64,000 nt of DNA from an uncultured Croceitalea sp. (lineage in GTDB: Bacteria; Bacteroidota; Bacteroidia; Flavobacteriales; Flavobacteriaceae), in NCBI GenBank assembly GCA_947499565.1, contig CANMOV010000001.1, positions 1,478,640 to 1,542,639 on the forward strand. Reading direction: 5' to 3'. Both the position numbers and the translations under genes were made by a program. Shown piece by piece: positions 8,943 through 16,149 of the stretch (positions within the stretch are counted from its first letter, which is position 1; each line of letters opens with the position of its first letter). The notes beneath the pieces were generated by a model. That model was given only the letters and a program-made list of their open reading frames with translations. It was not told the origin of the DNA and did no database searches.

Positions 8943-9881
8943 TTAAGTAATAGTAAGATACACAAAAGCAATATAAACTGCAATGAGTACCAGACCATCT
9001 CTCCATCCCAAACGCAGTCCTTTTGGTAATAGCACCAATGGCAGTATTAAAAAGGATATTCCAAGCATCCAAAAGATATCATTGGTCAACAAGCCTTGAT
9101 CCACAACATTTATTGGTGTAATAATTGAAGTTATTCCTAAAACCGCCAAAAGGTTAAAAATATTAGAACCTATTAAATTACCTAAGGATATTGCTTTTTC
9201 CTTTTTAATAACAGCTATAATTGAAGCTGCTAATTCCGGTATACTAGTACCCACCGAAACCACAGTAACTCCAATTACTCTATCACTTACACCAAACTTA
9301 GAGGCCAAGCCTACGGCGCCATCAATTAAAAATTCCGATCCGCCCCAAAGTGCTACACCACCTAACCCTAAAAAGAGTGCTGTTTTATACAATGGTAGCG
9401 GTTTATCATCTTCCGGCAACTCATCAACAACAGCAGTTTTTTGAAATCGAAGTATATATATTAAGAATGCAAAAAGAAAGACTAGCATTATTATTCCTTC
9501 ATATCGCTGTAGTGTTCCATCAAAATAAATAAAACCTACAAATAGAACTGAAGCCATCATCATTACTGGCCAATCCGTGATATAAAAGCTTTTGCGCACA
9601 TCTATACTTCCTAATAATATAGTAATAGCTAAGACCAAGCCTAAATTGGCAATATTAGAGCCAATGACATTACCTAAGGCTAAATCTGGAAAACCATCTA
9701 AAGCTGCCTTTATACTTACAATAAGCTCAGGTGCAGATGTGGCAAAAGAAACAACGGTCATCCCAATTACTATTTTAGGAATTTCCAATCTGAGCGATAG
9801 TGCTACTGCAGATTTTAACAGCCAATTACCACCTAAAATCAACAAAACAAGGCCGAGGATTATAAAAAGTAAGTTTTGCAT
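8943..9881 (-). CDS. Calcium/sodium antiporter (CaCA family, YrbG-like)
   Basis: A 312-aa protein of about ten membrane spans with the two inverted alpha-repeats of the K+-dependent Na+/Ca2+ exchanger family. Repeat 1, GMTVVSFATSAPEL...ALGNVIGSNIANLGLVL, lies near 40-83. Repeat 2, GVTVVSVGTSIPEL...SLGNLIGSNIFNLLAVL, lies near 203-247. The acidic residues of the two PEL motifs are the expected ion ligands. It probably exports Ca2+ at the inner membrane using Na+ or H+. It is followed on the same strand, after 5 nt, by the CarboxypepD_reg-like gene. Confidence 0.9.
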   Translation of the reverse strand: MQNLLFIILGLVLLILGGNWLLKSAVALSLRLEIPKIVIGMTVVSFATSAPELIVSIKAALDGFPDLALGNVIGSNIANLGLVLAITILLGSIDVRKSFYITDWPVMMMASVLFVGFIYFDGTLQRYEGIIMLVFLFAFLIYILRFQKTAVVDELPEDDKPLPLYKTALFLGLGGVALWGGSEFLIDGAVGLASKFGVSDRVIGVTVVSVGTSIPELAASIIAVIKKEKAISLGNLIGSNIFNLLAVLGITSIITPINVVDQGLLTNDIFWMLGISFLILPLVLLPKGLRLGWRDGLVLIAVYIAFVYLTIT

Positions 9882-9898
9882 TAATGGTTTGTTTGCCG

Positions 9899-9906
9899 CA
9901 AAGATA
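9899..9906 (-). promoter_or_regulatory. Candidate -7 element for the antiporter gene
   Basis: The minus strand reads TATCTTTG, an exact TAnnTTTG match 17 nt upstream of the antiporter ATG, the same distance as at purM. The -33 area is occupied by a perfect palindrome (9923-9945) rather than a clear TTG box. Confidence 0.45.
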
Positions 9907-9922
9907 AACGAAGTTTTAGATG

Positions 9923-9945
9923 TTGAATTCTATTTCAGAATTCAA
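9923..9945. promoter_or_regulatory. Perfect inverted repeat upstream of the antiporter
   Basis: TTGAATTCT - ATTTC - AGAATTCAA is a perfect 9-bp inverted repeat with a 5-nt spacer. It covers the -33 region of the predicted antiporter promoter and lies about 80 bp from the divergent blaI-like start. Symmetry and position fit an operator. It differs from the TAGTTAAA-type palindrome next to it, so a different regulator is implied. Confidence 0.45.
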
Positions 9946-9960
9946 TAAAAACTAAATAAA

Positions 9961-9994
9961 TAGTTAAATAACTATAAAAATAGTTGTTTAACTA
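9961..9994. promoter_or_regulatory. Candidate BlaI-type operator palindrome
   Basis: TAGTTAAATAACTA - TAAAAA - TAGTTGTTTAACTA is a 14-bp inverted repeat with one mismatch, and each half is itself nearly palindromic around TAGTT/AACTA. BlaI/MecI dimers are known to bind TA-rich dyads of this kind and usually autoregulate. The right arm holds the -33 TTG of the promoter for the downstream blaI-like gene, so bound repressor would block transcription (inference). Confidence 0.6.
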
Positions 9995-10014
9995 CTTTTT
10001 ACTTAGTATGTTTG
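9984..10014 (+). promoter_or_regulatory. Promoter of the BlaI-M56 operon
   Basis: TTG at 9984-9986, a 20-nt spacer, then TATGTTTG at 10007-10014 match the Bacteroidota primary-sigma consensus (TTG - 19 to 21 nt - TAnnTTTG). The start site would lie only a few nucleotides before the ATG at 10028, or before the alternative ATG at 10034. Confidence 0.65.
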
Positions 10015-10027
10015 AAATCTAAAATCT

Positions 10028-10393
10028 ATGGTAATGCAAAAATTAACCAATAAGGAAGAAGAAGTAATGAAAATTCTCTGGAAACTAGAGAAAGCTTTTG
10101 TAAAAGAGATTCTTGCCAAAATTTCAGGTGATAAACCTCACTACAATACACTTTCTACGATTGTAAGAAATCTAGAAGAAAAAAAATATGTTGGTTATGA
10201 GGCATTTGGGAATACCCATCGTTACTATCCCTTAGTTACCAAAGAAGATTATCGCAAAACCTTTGTAAATTCCACTATAGCAGATTATTACGATAATTCC
10301 TATAAGAGCCTTGTTTCTTTTTTCGCTAAAGAGGAAAAGATATCAGTAGAAGAGCTAAAAGAAATTATTCAACTTATCGAAAAGAAAAAATAA
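10028..10393 (+). CDS. BlaI/MecI/CopY family transcriptional repressor
   Basis: A 121-aa winged-helix protein matching the BlaI family: LTNKEEEVMKILWKLEKAFVKEI followed by YNTLSTIVRNLEEKKYVGY (recognition helix and wing, about 35-60) and a C-terminal dimerisation helix. Family members repress an operon containing a membrane M56 protease that inactivates them on signal. The next gene encodes such a protease and overlaps it by one base (TAATG). The start could be the ATG at 10034, closer to the family norm. A strong dyad overlapping the promoter supports autoregulation. Confidence 0.9.
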   Translation: MVMQKLTNKEEEVMKILWKLEKAFVKEILAKISGDKPHYNTLSTIVRNLEEKKYVGYEAFGNTHRYYPLVTKEDYRKTFVNSTIADYYDNSYKSLVSFFAKEEKISVEELKEIIQLIEKKK

Positions 10394-12822
10394 TGGAACC
10401 GTTTTTTATACATCTCTTAAAATCATCCAGCATTCTGCTTTTGTTTCTGTTGTCATATTATCTTTTTTTACGAAAAGAAACTTTTTTTAATGGCAATAGA
10501 CTGTTTCTTATCTCTGGCCTTATAGTAGCTATAGTTCTACCTTTTATAACTATTACCAAAACCATATTAGTAGCACCTGCCCCATTAGCGCAAAACGATT
10601 TGTACATGATTGAGGAAATAGCAACCAATGCAAATAGCACTGCATCATTTAATTGGACATCCCTTATACTAACTATTTATCTTTTAGGAGCTTTATATTT
10701 TGCTGTAAAGTTGCTTATTCAACTTAGTACCATTAAAAAAATTAAAAAAACTAGTGATATTATAGAAGATGATAATTTCTATCATGTAAAGACCAAAAAG
10801 CAGATTTCTCCTTTTTCGTTTTTCAAACACATCTTTTATTTTCCTAAACAGTTCGAAGGCACAGAACTAAGAACTATTATCGAACACGAAAAAGTGCACG
10901 CTCGCGAGCTACACTCTATTGATATTTTATTGACAGAAATCTTGTTTATCATTCTTTGGTTTAATCCTATTATTTGGTTTTACAGAATAATCATTAAACA
11001 AAACTTAGAATTTTTAGCAGACGCAAAGACCTGTGCATTAGATCAAGACAAAAAGAACTACCAATACTTAATGCTTAAGCAAGCTTTAGGAAATCACAAT
11101 ATTTCAATCGCAAATCCATTTTATAATTCAATTATCAAAAAACGAATAGTCATGTTAAATCAAAATCAATCGAAATCAATCAATCGCCTAAAACTTTTGC
11201 TAGTACTTCCCTTTCTAGGTCTATTCCTATTTGGGTTCAATACGAAAGAGGTTCTTAAGTTTTCTGAACCAACGCATGCTCAGACGCCTTTAGTAGAAGA
11301 ATTACCAGAATTTATTAGCCCCCTAAAACAAGAGGATATAGAGCGGGTAACATTTGGCTTTGGAGAAACTAATACCGCTACCGGCGTCAAATTCCATAAT
11401 GGAATAGATTTGGTCGGAAGAGCAGGTAAAAATGTTATGGCAAGTGCCGATGGTATTGTAAAAAAAGCAACCGAAAATGAGGAGAATGGAAATTATGTTG
11501 TTATTGAGCATAGCGAAGGGTACAGTACCAAATACATGCATTTACGAGATAGAAACGTAACTCCTGGTGAAAAAGTAAGTTCCGGTAAAACAATTGGGCA
11601 TGTTGGAAATACTGGAAAGTCTACTGGACCGCATCTACACTTTGAAATTCTGAAAAAGGATAAACCAGTAAACCCAGCTAGTTTTATTCCATTTAAAACG
11701 ACAAAAAATGAAGTTCAAAAACAGAAGAATAGCTCACTAAACAAACCAAGCTATTCAAAAACCGTAAAAACAATCGAACTGAAGATTGATAAAAATACTA
11801 CGGACGAATCACTTGAAAAGATGAAAAGTGATTTAGCAAAAGATGCTACAGACTTTTCATATACGGTTGTTAGAAATAGTAGCAAAGAAATTATAGATAT
11901 CAGCATTCAAATAACAGGAACGGGGACTAATGGAAAAAAGTTTAATGGCAACTATAATACAAGTTCCGACTCTCCTATAAATCCAATTACTATTCTTTAT
12001 GATGATGAGAGTAATGCAGTCTCTTTTTGGAATAGTAAATCTACTTTTAACAAGTTCAACAAGAACCAGAATACTATGGTTTGGATAGATTCTGATGACG
12101 AGGATAATCCAAAGCAAATTGAAATCAAAAAAATAAATGGTAAGAAAATTATAACTGTTGATGGAAAAGAAATAGATGAAGAAGAATTAGAAGACATGAA
12201 GATTTTTATTAATAAAGATGGAAAATCTAACAACATGAAATTCTATATTGATTCTGATTATGACGATAATCAAGACGGTAATGGAGGTGTCTTTATCATA
12301 AAGGACGATGAAGATAATCAGACAAAAATCAAAGTCCGTTCTTCTTATTCTGATGATGATGAAAAGGATCCTTTAATTTATATAGATGGTAAAAAGGCCA
12401 CTAAAAAACAGATGGCTAAATTAAAATCTAACAAAATTAAATCTGTAAATGTTTTAAAAGGAAAAGCTGCGAAAAAGAAATATGGTAAACTTGGAAATGA
12501 TGGTGTAGTAGAAGTTATAACAAAGAATAACAAGAAGGTAATAGTTATCGGAAATTCTAATGATACTGAAGCTAGTAAAGACGAGAATGTTTTTGTTATT
12601 GATACAGATAGAGCTGGTGACTATGATAATGACATAAAATTTGTATCCAAGGGTCCTAAACCTGTTTTTATTGTGGATGGTAAAGAAGTAAAAAAATTAA
12701 GAAACACTAATCCGGATGAAATTGAATCTGTTAACGTTTTAAAAGGTAAAGCAGCAAGAAAAAAATACGGCAGAAAAGGGAAAAACGGTGTAGTTGAAAT
12801 TATTACAAAAGAGAAAAACTAG
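10393..12822 (+). CDS. M56 (BlaR1-like) membrane protease fused to M23 peptidase and plug-like repeats
   Basis: An 809-aa sensor. Residues 1-110 and about 175-200 hold membrane spans, and the M56 zinc site is H165-E166-K-V-H169. A further span near 270-285 leads to an exported part. Residues about 315-435 form an M23 (LytM-type) domain with H335xxxD339 and H414-L-H416-F-E, all zinc ligands present. A long acidic, Asp-rich stretch follows, and then two repeats (660-711 and 757-806), each holding a YIDGK/IVDGK start, SVNVLKGKAA[KR]KKYG and GVVE[VI]ITK. The repeats resemble TonB-receptor plug segments. It probably degrades or releases the neighbouring BlaI repressor upon an envelope or peptidoglycan signal (inference). 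It is much longer than BlaR1 (about 600 aa). Confidence 0.85.
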   Translation: MEPFFIHLLKSSSILLLFLLSYYLFLRKETFFNGNRLFLISGLIVAIVLPFITITKTILVAPAPLAQNDLYMIEEIATNANSTASFNWTSLILTIYLLGALYFAVKLLIQLSTIKKIKKTSDIIEDDNFYHVKTKKQISPFSFFKHIFYFPKQFEGTELRTIIEHEKVHARELHSIDILLTEILFIILWFNPIIWFYRIIIKQNLEFLADAKTCALDQDKKNYQYLMLKQALGNHNISIANPFYNSIIKKRIVMLNQNQSKSINRLKLLLVLPFLGLFLFGFNTKEVLKFSEPTHAQTPLVEELPEFISPLKQEDIERVTFGFGETNTATGVKFHNGIDLVGRAGKNVMASADGIVKKATENEENGNYVVIEHSEGYSTKYMHLRDRNVTPGEKVSSGKTIGHVGNTGKSTGPHLHFEILKKDKPVNPASFIPFKTTKNEVQKQKNSSLNKPSYSKTVKTIELKIDKNTTDESLEKMKSDLAKDATDFSYTVVRNSSKEIIDISIQITGTGTNGKKFNGNYNTSSDSPINPITILYDDESNAVSFWNSKSTFNKFNKNQNTMVWIDSDDEDNPKQIEIKKINGKKIITVDGKEIDEEELEDMKIFINKDGKSNNMKFYIDSDYDDNQDGNGGVFIIKDDEDNQTKIKVRSSYSDDDEKDPLIYIDGKKATKKQMAKLKSNKIKSVNVLKGKAAKKKYGKLGNDGVVEVITKNNKKVIVIGNSNDTEASKDENVFVIDTDRAGDYDNDIKFVSKGPKPVFIVDGKEVKKLRNTNPDEIESVNVLKGKAARKKYGRKGKNGVVEIITKEKN

Positions 12823-13189
12823 CTCAAAACTACCTCCGGATTAGTCGAAAACCAGTCATCTAATTGACTGGTTTTTTTATGATACCTAAAGATCAAATTG
12901 GCAAAAAGGCTGCTTTTTTAAATGAAATGCCCCTTGCTTTTCAAAAACACCACAAAATAACCCCTACAATTATTATAATTTATAATCATAATAGCATATT
13001 TCTATTACTATTCATAACTTTAACGTAGGGAGTCACTAATTTTTCGAAGGGTATCTCATTTAAAAACTTTCAATTTCGTATTCAATTGCATTGTTTTCAC
13101 TACAAATCCTTGGAAACATGACAATTATCATCATATATTCAAAAAACAATTTAGAAACACAATCAATTTTCACTTAAAAAATTAACCAT
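12823..13189. other. Intergenic region, mostly unassigned
   Basis: Apart from the operon terminator at 12850-12878 and a weaker hairpin AAAAAG-GCTG-CTTTTTT near 12904, this AT-rich DNA has no frame with coding character on either strand. It includes dyads around ATTATTATAATTTATAATCATAAT (about 12968-12992) and could hold the 5' part of a small RNA ending at the terminator at 13333-13362. Confidence 0.4.
12850..12878 (+). terminator. Intrinsic terminator of the BlaI-M56 operon
   Basis: AACCAGTCA - TCTAAT - TGACTGGTT is a perfect 9-bp stem whose last bases run into a seven-T tract, 28 nt after the M56 stop. Confidence 0.88.
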
Positions 13190-13252
13190 ATGATAGCCAT
13201 TGTAAAATTTATCGTTCTAGTATTTATGAGTATAGTAGGCATATTTATTTAA
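13190..13252 (+). CDS. Putative 20-aa hydrophobic peptide
   Basis: An ATG-started frame encodes MIAIVKFIVLVFMSIVGIFI, one short membrane helix with a single lysine. It lies alone in a 562-bp stretch (12823-13384) between two operons and is followed 80 nt later by a strong terminator, so a short independent transcript is likely. The composition fits small membrane peptides, including type I toxin-like or membrane-stress peptides, but AT-rich DNA yields such frames by chance. No promoter match was found and no family is recognised. Confidence 0.3.
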   Translation: MIAIVKFIVLVFMSIVGIFI

Positions 13253-13332
13253 TCAAATATTTAACCCAAGCCAGCTACTACCATACCAACCTTCTTTATA
13301 ATCATCAATCAAAAAAATCATCAATCAATCAT

Positions 13333-13362
13333 AAACCCGCTAAATAGCGGGTTTTATTTTTT
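13333..13362 (+). terminator. Intrinsic terminator of a short orphan transcript
   Basis: AAACCCGCTA - AA - TAGCGGGTTT is a perfect 10-bp stem followed by ATTTTTTG. No annotated-size gene lies upstream on this strand within 500 bp, which implies an sRNA or a small-peptide transcript ends here. Confidence 0.8.
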
Positions 13363-13384
13363 GTACTTTGCCAAAAATTAAAGT

Positions 13385-13537
13385 TTGGAAAAATCGTTAT
13401 TTAAAATTTTAGCGAAAATTAATAAAGTAGTTCTTCCTTCTTTTACTAAAAAAAGATTGGATTTGGCTAAAGCGAGTAAATTTCAATTGGCAATTATTGG
13501 TTGGCGCTATTTTGTTACCACAAAAGCTTTGGGCTAG
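13385..13537 (+). CDS. Small basic protein of about 50 aa (flavobacterial conserved type)
   Basis: Translation from TTG at 13385 gives 50 residues: (M)EKSLFKILAKINKVVLPSFT then KKRLDLAKASKFQLAIIGWR and YFVTTKALG. It has clear coding character (a basic amphipathic N-terminal half, an IIGWRYFVT tail) and an in-frame stop just upstream of the TTG, so the start is well bounded. I recognise the pattern as a short protein often seen in Flavobacteriaceae, sometimes carried in databases as hypothetical or loosely named; its role is unknown. It overlaps the 3' end of the convergent apt gene by 4 bp and starts just after a terminator. Confidence 0.6.
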   Translation: MEKSLFKILAKINKVVLPSFTKKRLDLAKASKFQLAIIGWRYFVTTKALG

Positions 13538-14046
13538 TAATTTAATAAAGCTTGTATATCATAGCCTTTTAACTTCTCAGCTCCATTCAAAAAGTCTAGC
13601 TGGATTAAAAAATTACATTGTACAATCTCTCCTCCTAATCTTTCTACCAGTTTGCATACTGCTTCCGCAGTACCTCCAGTGGCCAAAACATCGTCATGCA
13701 CAAGTACTTTGTCTCCTTTTTTAATGGCATCAGTATGAATTTCTAGCGTATCAGTTCCATACTCCAACTTATAAGACTCGGCAAGGGTTTCATAGGGTAA
13801 TTTTCCTTTTTTACGAACTGGAACAAACCCTGCATTAAGTTTAGAAGCTAAAAGTGGAGCAAAAATAAATCCGCGACTATCTACGCCAACTACCTTATCT
13901 ATATGTTGCTTATTTAACTTATCAAACAAAGTCTCGCAAGCTGCTTTTAGAGCGATTTTATCATTTAAAAGTGGTGTAATATCTTTAAAAACGACCCCAG
14001 GTTTTGGAAAATCATTAATATCTCTGATATAGGTTTTAAAATCCAT
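13534..14046 (-). CDS. apt: Adenine phosphoribosyltransferase
   Basis: A 170-aa protein from the ATG at 14044-14046. A longer in-frame extension reaching 14139 would read through tRNA-Arg and is rejected. The PRPP-binding loop is VLVHDDVLATGGTAEA (about 116-131), preceded by the APT signatures DFPKPGVVFKDITPLL (about 11-26), GVDSRGFIFAPLLA and FVPVRKKGKLPYET. It converts adenine plus PRPP to AMP in cytosolic purine salvage. Length and motifs are normal. Confidence 0.93.
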   Translation of the reverse strand: MDFKTYIRDINDFPKPGVVFKDITPLLNDKIALKAACETLFDKLNKQHIDKVVGVDSRGFIFAPLLASKLNAGFVPVRKKGKLPYETLAESYKLEYGTDTLEIHTDAIKKGDKVLVHDDVLATGGTAEAVCKLVERLGGEIVQCNFLIQLDFLNGAEKLKGYDIQALLNY

Positions 14047-14067
14047 TAGTTTTTGCTTGCTAGGGTT

Positions 14068-14097
14068 TTGTTGTAAATTTAAAAAGAAATATATTTG
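14068..14097 (+). promoter_or_regulatory. Promoter of tRNA-Arg
   Basis: TTG at 14068-14070, a 19-nt spacer and TATATTTG at 14090-14097 make an exact match to the Bacteroidota primary-sigma promoter, placing the transcript start a few bases before the tRNA at 14112. Confidence 0.75.
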
Positions 14098-14111
14098 CAC
14101 CCCATTAAAAA

Positions 14112-14185
14112 GGCCTCGTGGCGCAACTGAATAGCGCATCTGATTACGGCTCAGAAGGTTACAGGTTTGAATCCTGTCGAGGTCA
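14112..14185 (+). tRNA. tRNA-Arg (anticodon ACG)
   Basis: The 74-nt cloverleaf has acceptor GGCCTCG pairing with CGAGGTC (one G-U), D-arm GCGC...GCGC, anticodon stem TCTGA/TCAGA around loop TTACGGC (anticodon ACG), and T-arm ACAGG-TTTGAAT-CCTGT. The discriminator is A and CCA is not encoded. The last 23 bases (14163-14185) are the beginning of a 143-bp direct repeat whose partner is at 31937, the usual sign of integration at a tRNA 3' end. Confidence 0.95.
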
Positions 14186-14305
14186 CGAATAAATTAAAAG
14201 CAGGCTAAAACAAATAGCTTGCTTTTTTGTTTTAGAAGGATTTTGATTTTCAAAGCGGAGCTTTGTCAGGAAGGACGAAGTCAATCCTGTCGAGGTCACT
14301 TAAAG
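14163..14305 (+). repeat. Left copy of 143-bp direct repeat (putative att site, tRNA-Arg 3' end)
   Basis: Aligned without gaps to 31937-32079, 140 of 143 positions agree; the differences are C/T, G/A and G/A. It starts in the tRNA T-arm. It also contains a second copy of the tRNA 3' sequence: AATCCTGTCGAGGTCAC occurs at 14171-14187 and again at 14283-14299. A palindrome CAAAGC-GGA-GCTTTG lies between them. Confidence 0.9.
14197..14228 (+). terminator. Terminator of tRNA-Arg
   Basis: AAAGCAGGCTA - AAACAAA - TAGCTTGCTTT pairs over 11 bp with one G-U, followed by TTT. It lies 11 nt after the tRNA and inside the direct repeat. Confidence 0.8.
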
Positions 14306-14598
14306 TCATTACAAATGACATCAAAACCATGTAAGTCTTATGATTTACATGGTTTTCAAGTTTTTAGGAGTACATAAGATTTGAATTGATTTGACTTTCG
14401 TCCTACAAATTTGGTAAGCTTTATTCTACTTTATTCAATAGACAACCTCAAGGTGGGGAAGTTTTTATCCTCATTTTTAATGAGTTAGATTGGTTTTATT
14501 TAAAGAATGATTGGGAAAAACACAATACCAATCTAAACCAAAATTTATTTATGGAAGTCTTATTTTAATCTTCCCAAGGTGAGAACAACTATGGGAAT
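14306..14598. other. Island left-end noncoding region
   Basis: It contains a strong hairpin AAAACCATGTAA - 10 nt - TTACATGGTTTT (14323-14356) followed by CAAGTTTTT, a likely terminator on the plus strand. From about 14400 to 14567 the plus strand has an open frame of about 50 codons ending in NLNQNLFMEVLF-stop. It has no start codon and looks like a gene remnant of unknown origin. No intact gene is seen. Confidence 0.4.
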
Positions 14599-15434
14599 TT
14601 ATTCATCAGATTCTTCAATACGTTTCAACAAGGAGTCTTTAAGGCTATCTAAAAACTTGGTGCTATTTGATTTTCTTGAACGAATCTCAATAAAGGTATG
14701 ATAGTAGTTTCCTAAATCAATGTTGAACATCTGTTCGTAGGCCAAGGCCATTTCTTTAATATCGGCCGCGGCGCTATTGACAGCTCCGCTACTATGCAAT
14801 GCATAAATAAGCTCTATTAAATCAGTTTTACTTGCTGTCCAAAAGAGCTTGGAGGCACGTGTTCGGTTAGGAGATTCAATTGTTTCCATTCCATTGGTAT
14901 TTTCTAGTTTATCTATTTCTTTTTTAAGGTGTATAATCAACATATCATATGCCAATATTGTAGCCACTGAAGAGTCATGACTTGTCGAAAATTGTTTGTC
15001 AGCATAAAAATGAAAGGTGTCAGGATGGAGGCGTATATCTTCTTTTCCTCTTATGAAATAATGATTATCTAAAGTAGTAGCCTTCCTTCGATAATACTGG
15101 TAAAACTATAAATTGTCATTAAAATAGACCTGTAGTCTTTCTATATGATTGTTTAGGTATTTTATTTGCGATTTTCTGCTTCCTCGGGGTCTTTTACTTT
15201 CTAAGCTGAAGAGCTTTATATAATAAATAAGCTTACTATAAACAAAAGGTTTGACCTTTTTAAAAAAGTCTATTTCGTCCGATTCATTTTTGAACGTGTA
15301 TGTTATTACGTTTTGCCTTAGTTTATCTAAAGCAATATTTGTTAGTTTAATTCCTTTTGAGTGTCTTTGTTCTTCAGTTCTAAACTCTCCAAAGAAATTT
15401 CCAGTTCGTTTAATATTTTATCATTTTTTTTCAA
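14599..15434 (-). pseudogene. rteC: Broken rteC-like gene
   Basis: Conceptual translation over two frames recovers an RteC-family protein of about 275 residues. The N-terminal part, from TTG at 15434, reads KNDKILNELEISLESLEL. After a frameshift between about 15342 and 15375 it continues with KLTNIALDKLRQNVITYTF, PFVYSKLIYYIKLFSLESKR and YFNDNL. An in-frame TAG at 15106-15108 then interrupts it before FYQYYRRKATTLDNHYFIRG. The intact C-terminal 122 codons (14599-14967) carry KTDLIELIYALHSSGAVN and the YYHTFIEIRSRK motif. RteC controls excision genes of CTnDOT-type elements. Two lesions make this nonfunctional as a full-length protein. Confidence 0.8.
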
Positions 15435-15482
15435 AATATTATTGATATGCTTCTAAAGTATGAGAATAGAAAAACTGAGTCT

Positions 15483-15884
15483 CTAATCATCCCCTTTATT
15501 TCCCTTTGTCAACCAAAAAGTATAGACTTTATTTCTAGGTGTACTTAAAAGGTTTATTACTATACAATCCCAGTTATCATCTATTAAATCGTCATTAATA
15601 CTCAAAATACCTCCAGCAGCTATCTTATAAATAACTCGTTTTTCGTCACCTCTTTCAATAGTTCTAAATAATTCGATGGTTCCGCTTAAAGTTCCTCCAT
15701 CTGGTAATTCTGCTCGAAAGCTATTACCATCTATATCTACCTTTTTAATAAGTTTTGTTTCAACTCTGTCCGCAAATCCACCAATAGTTATCTTTTGTTG
15801 TGGAGAAACATAGGTTTGGGCAGCTAAAGGTTTAAGGAAGCATAGTAATACTATGCACAAAATTGTTTTGATTTGTTTTTTCAA
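15483..15884 (-). CDS. Small exported protein of unknown function
   Basis: About 133 aa from a TTG start at 15882-15884, giving a signal peptide (MKKQIKTILCIVLLCFLKPL, cleavage near AAQ). A longer frame to 15941 begins inside a recurrent 16-bp motif and is less plausible. The mature part (about 110 residues, ISINDDLIDDNWDCIVINLL near the C-terminus) is probably beta-rich and matches no family I recognise. It stands alone in the island. Confidence 0.55.
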   Translation of the reverse strand: MKKQIKTILCIVLLCFLKPLAAQTYVSPQQKITIGGFADRVETKLIKKVDIDGNSFRAELPDGGTLSGTIELFRTIERGDEKRVIYKIAAGGILSINDDLIDDNWDCIVINLLSTPRNKVYTFWLTKGNKGDD

Positions 15885-15932
15885 TTTGGATGATGTTTTT
15901 TTAATAAAAGTAGTTGTACTTATCCAAAAGTT

Positions 15933-15948
15933 CTTGTACAATTTGGCT
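15933..15948 (-). repeat. Recurrent island motif, copy A
   Basis: The minus strand reads AGCCAAATTGTACAAG, centred on the palindrome TTGTACAA. Identical or similar copies lie at 18974, 20261 and 27570, each 36-75 nt upstream of a minus-strand island gene. Confidence 0.6.
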
Positions 15949-16149
15949 GTATGTTAAAGGCCAACATAGCTCAACCATAGGTATTAATTGAACCTTCATT
16001 CGTATTAAAATATGAGGCAGGTATTCGTTTAGTTTACTTTTACTATTACATTCGTAAATGCTAGCAATATTCCCTGACAGTCATCTATATAAGATTCTCC
16101 ATCTATGTTTGTGCAATAACTAAAACAACTAAGTCAATATTATACACTA

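Noticed and set aside
8938-9072. Longer start for the CarboxypepD_reg-like gene
   Set aside because: It overlaps the antiporter gene on the same strand and hides the clear signal peptide that begins at 8937.
13303-13332. ATCAATCA-type short tandem repeat as a functional element
   Set aside because: Only a few imperfect units in AT-rich DNA before a terminator; likely low-complexity sequence.
14047-14139. N-terminal extension of apt to 14139
   Set aside because: It would translate the tRNA-Arg gene backwards and its promoter; the conserved APT start is the ATG at 14044-14046.
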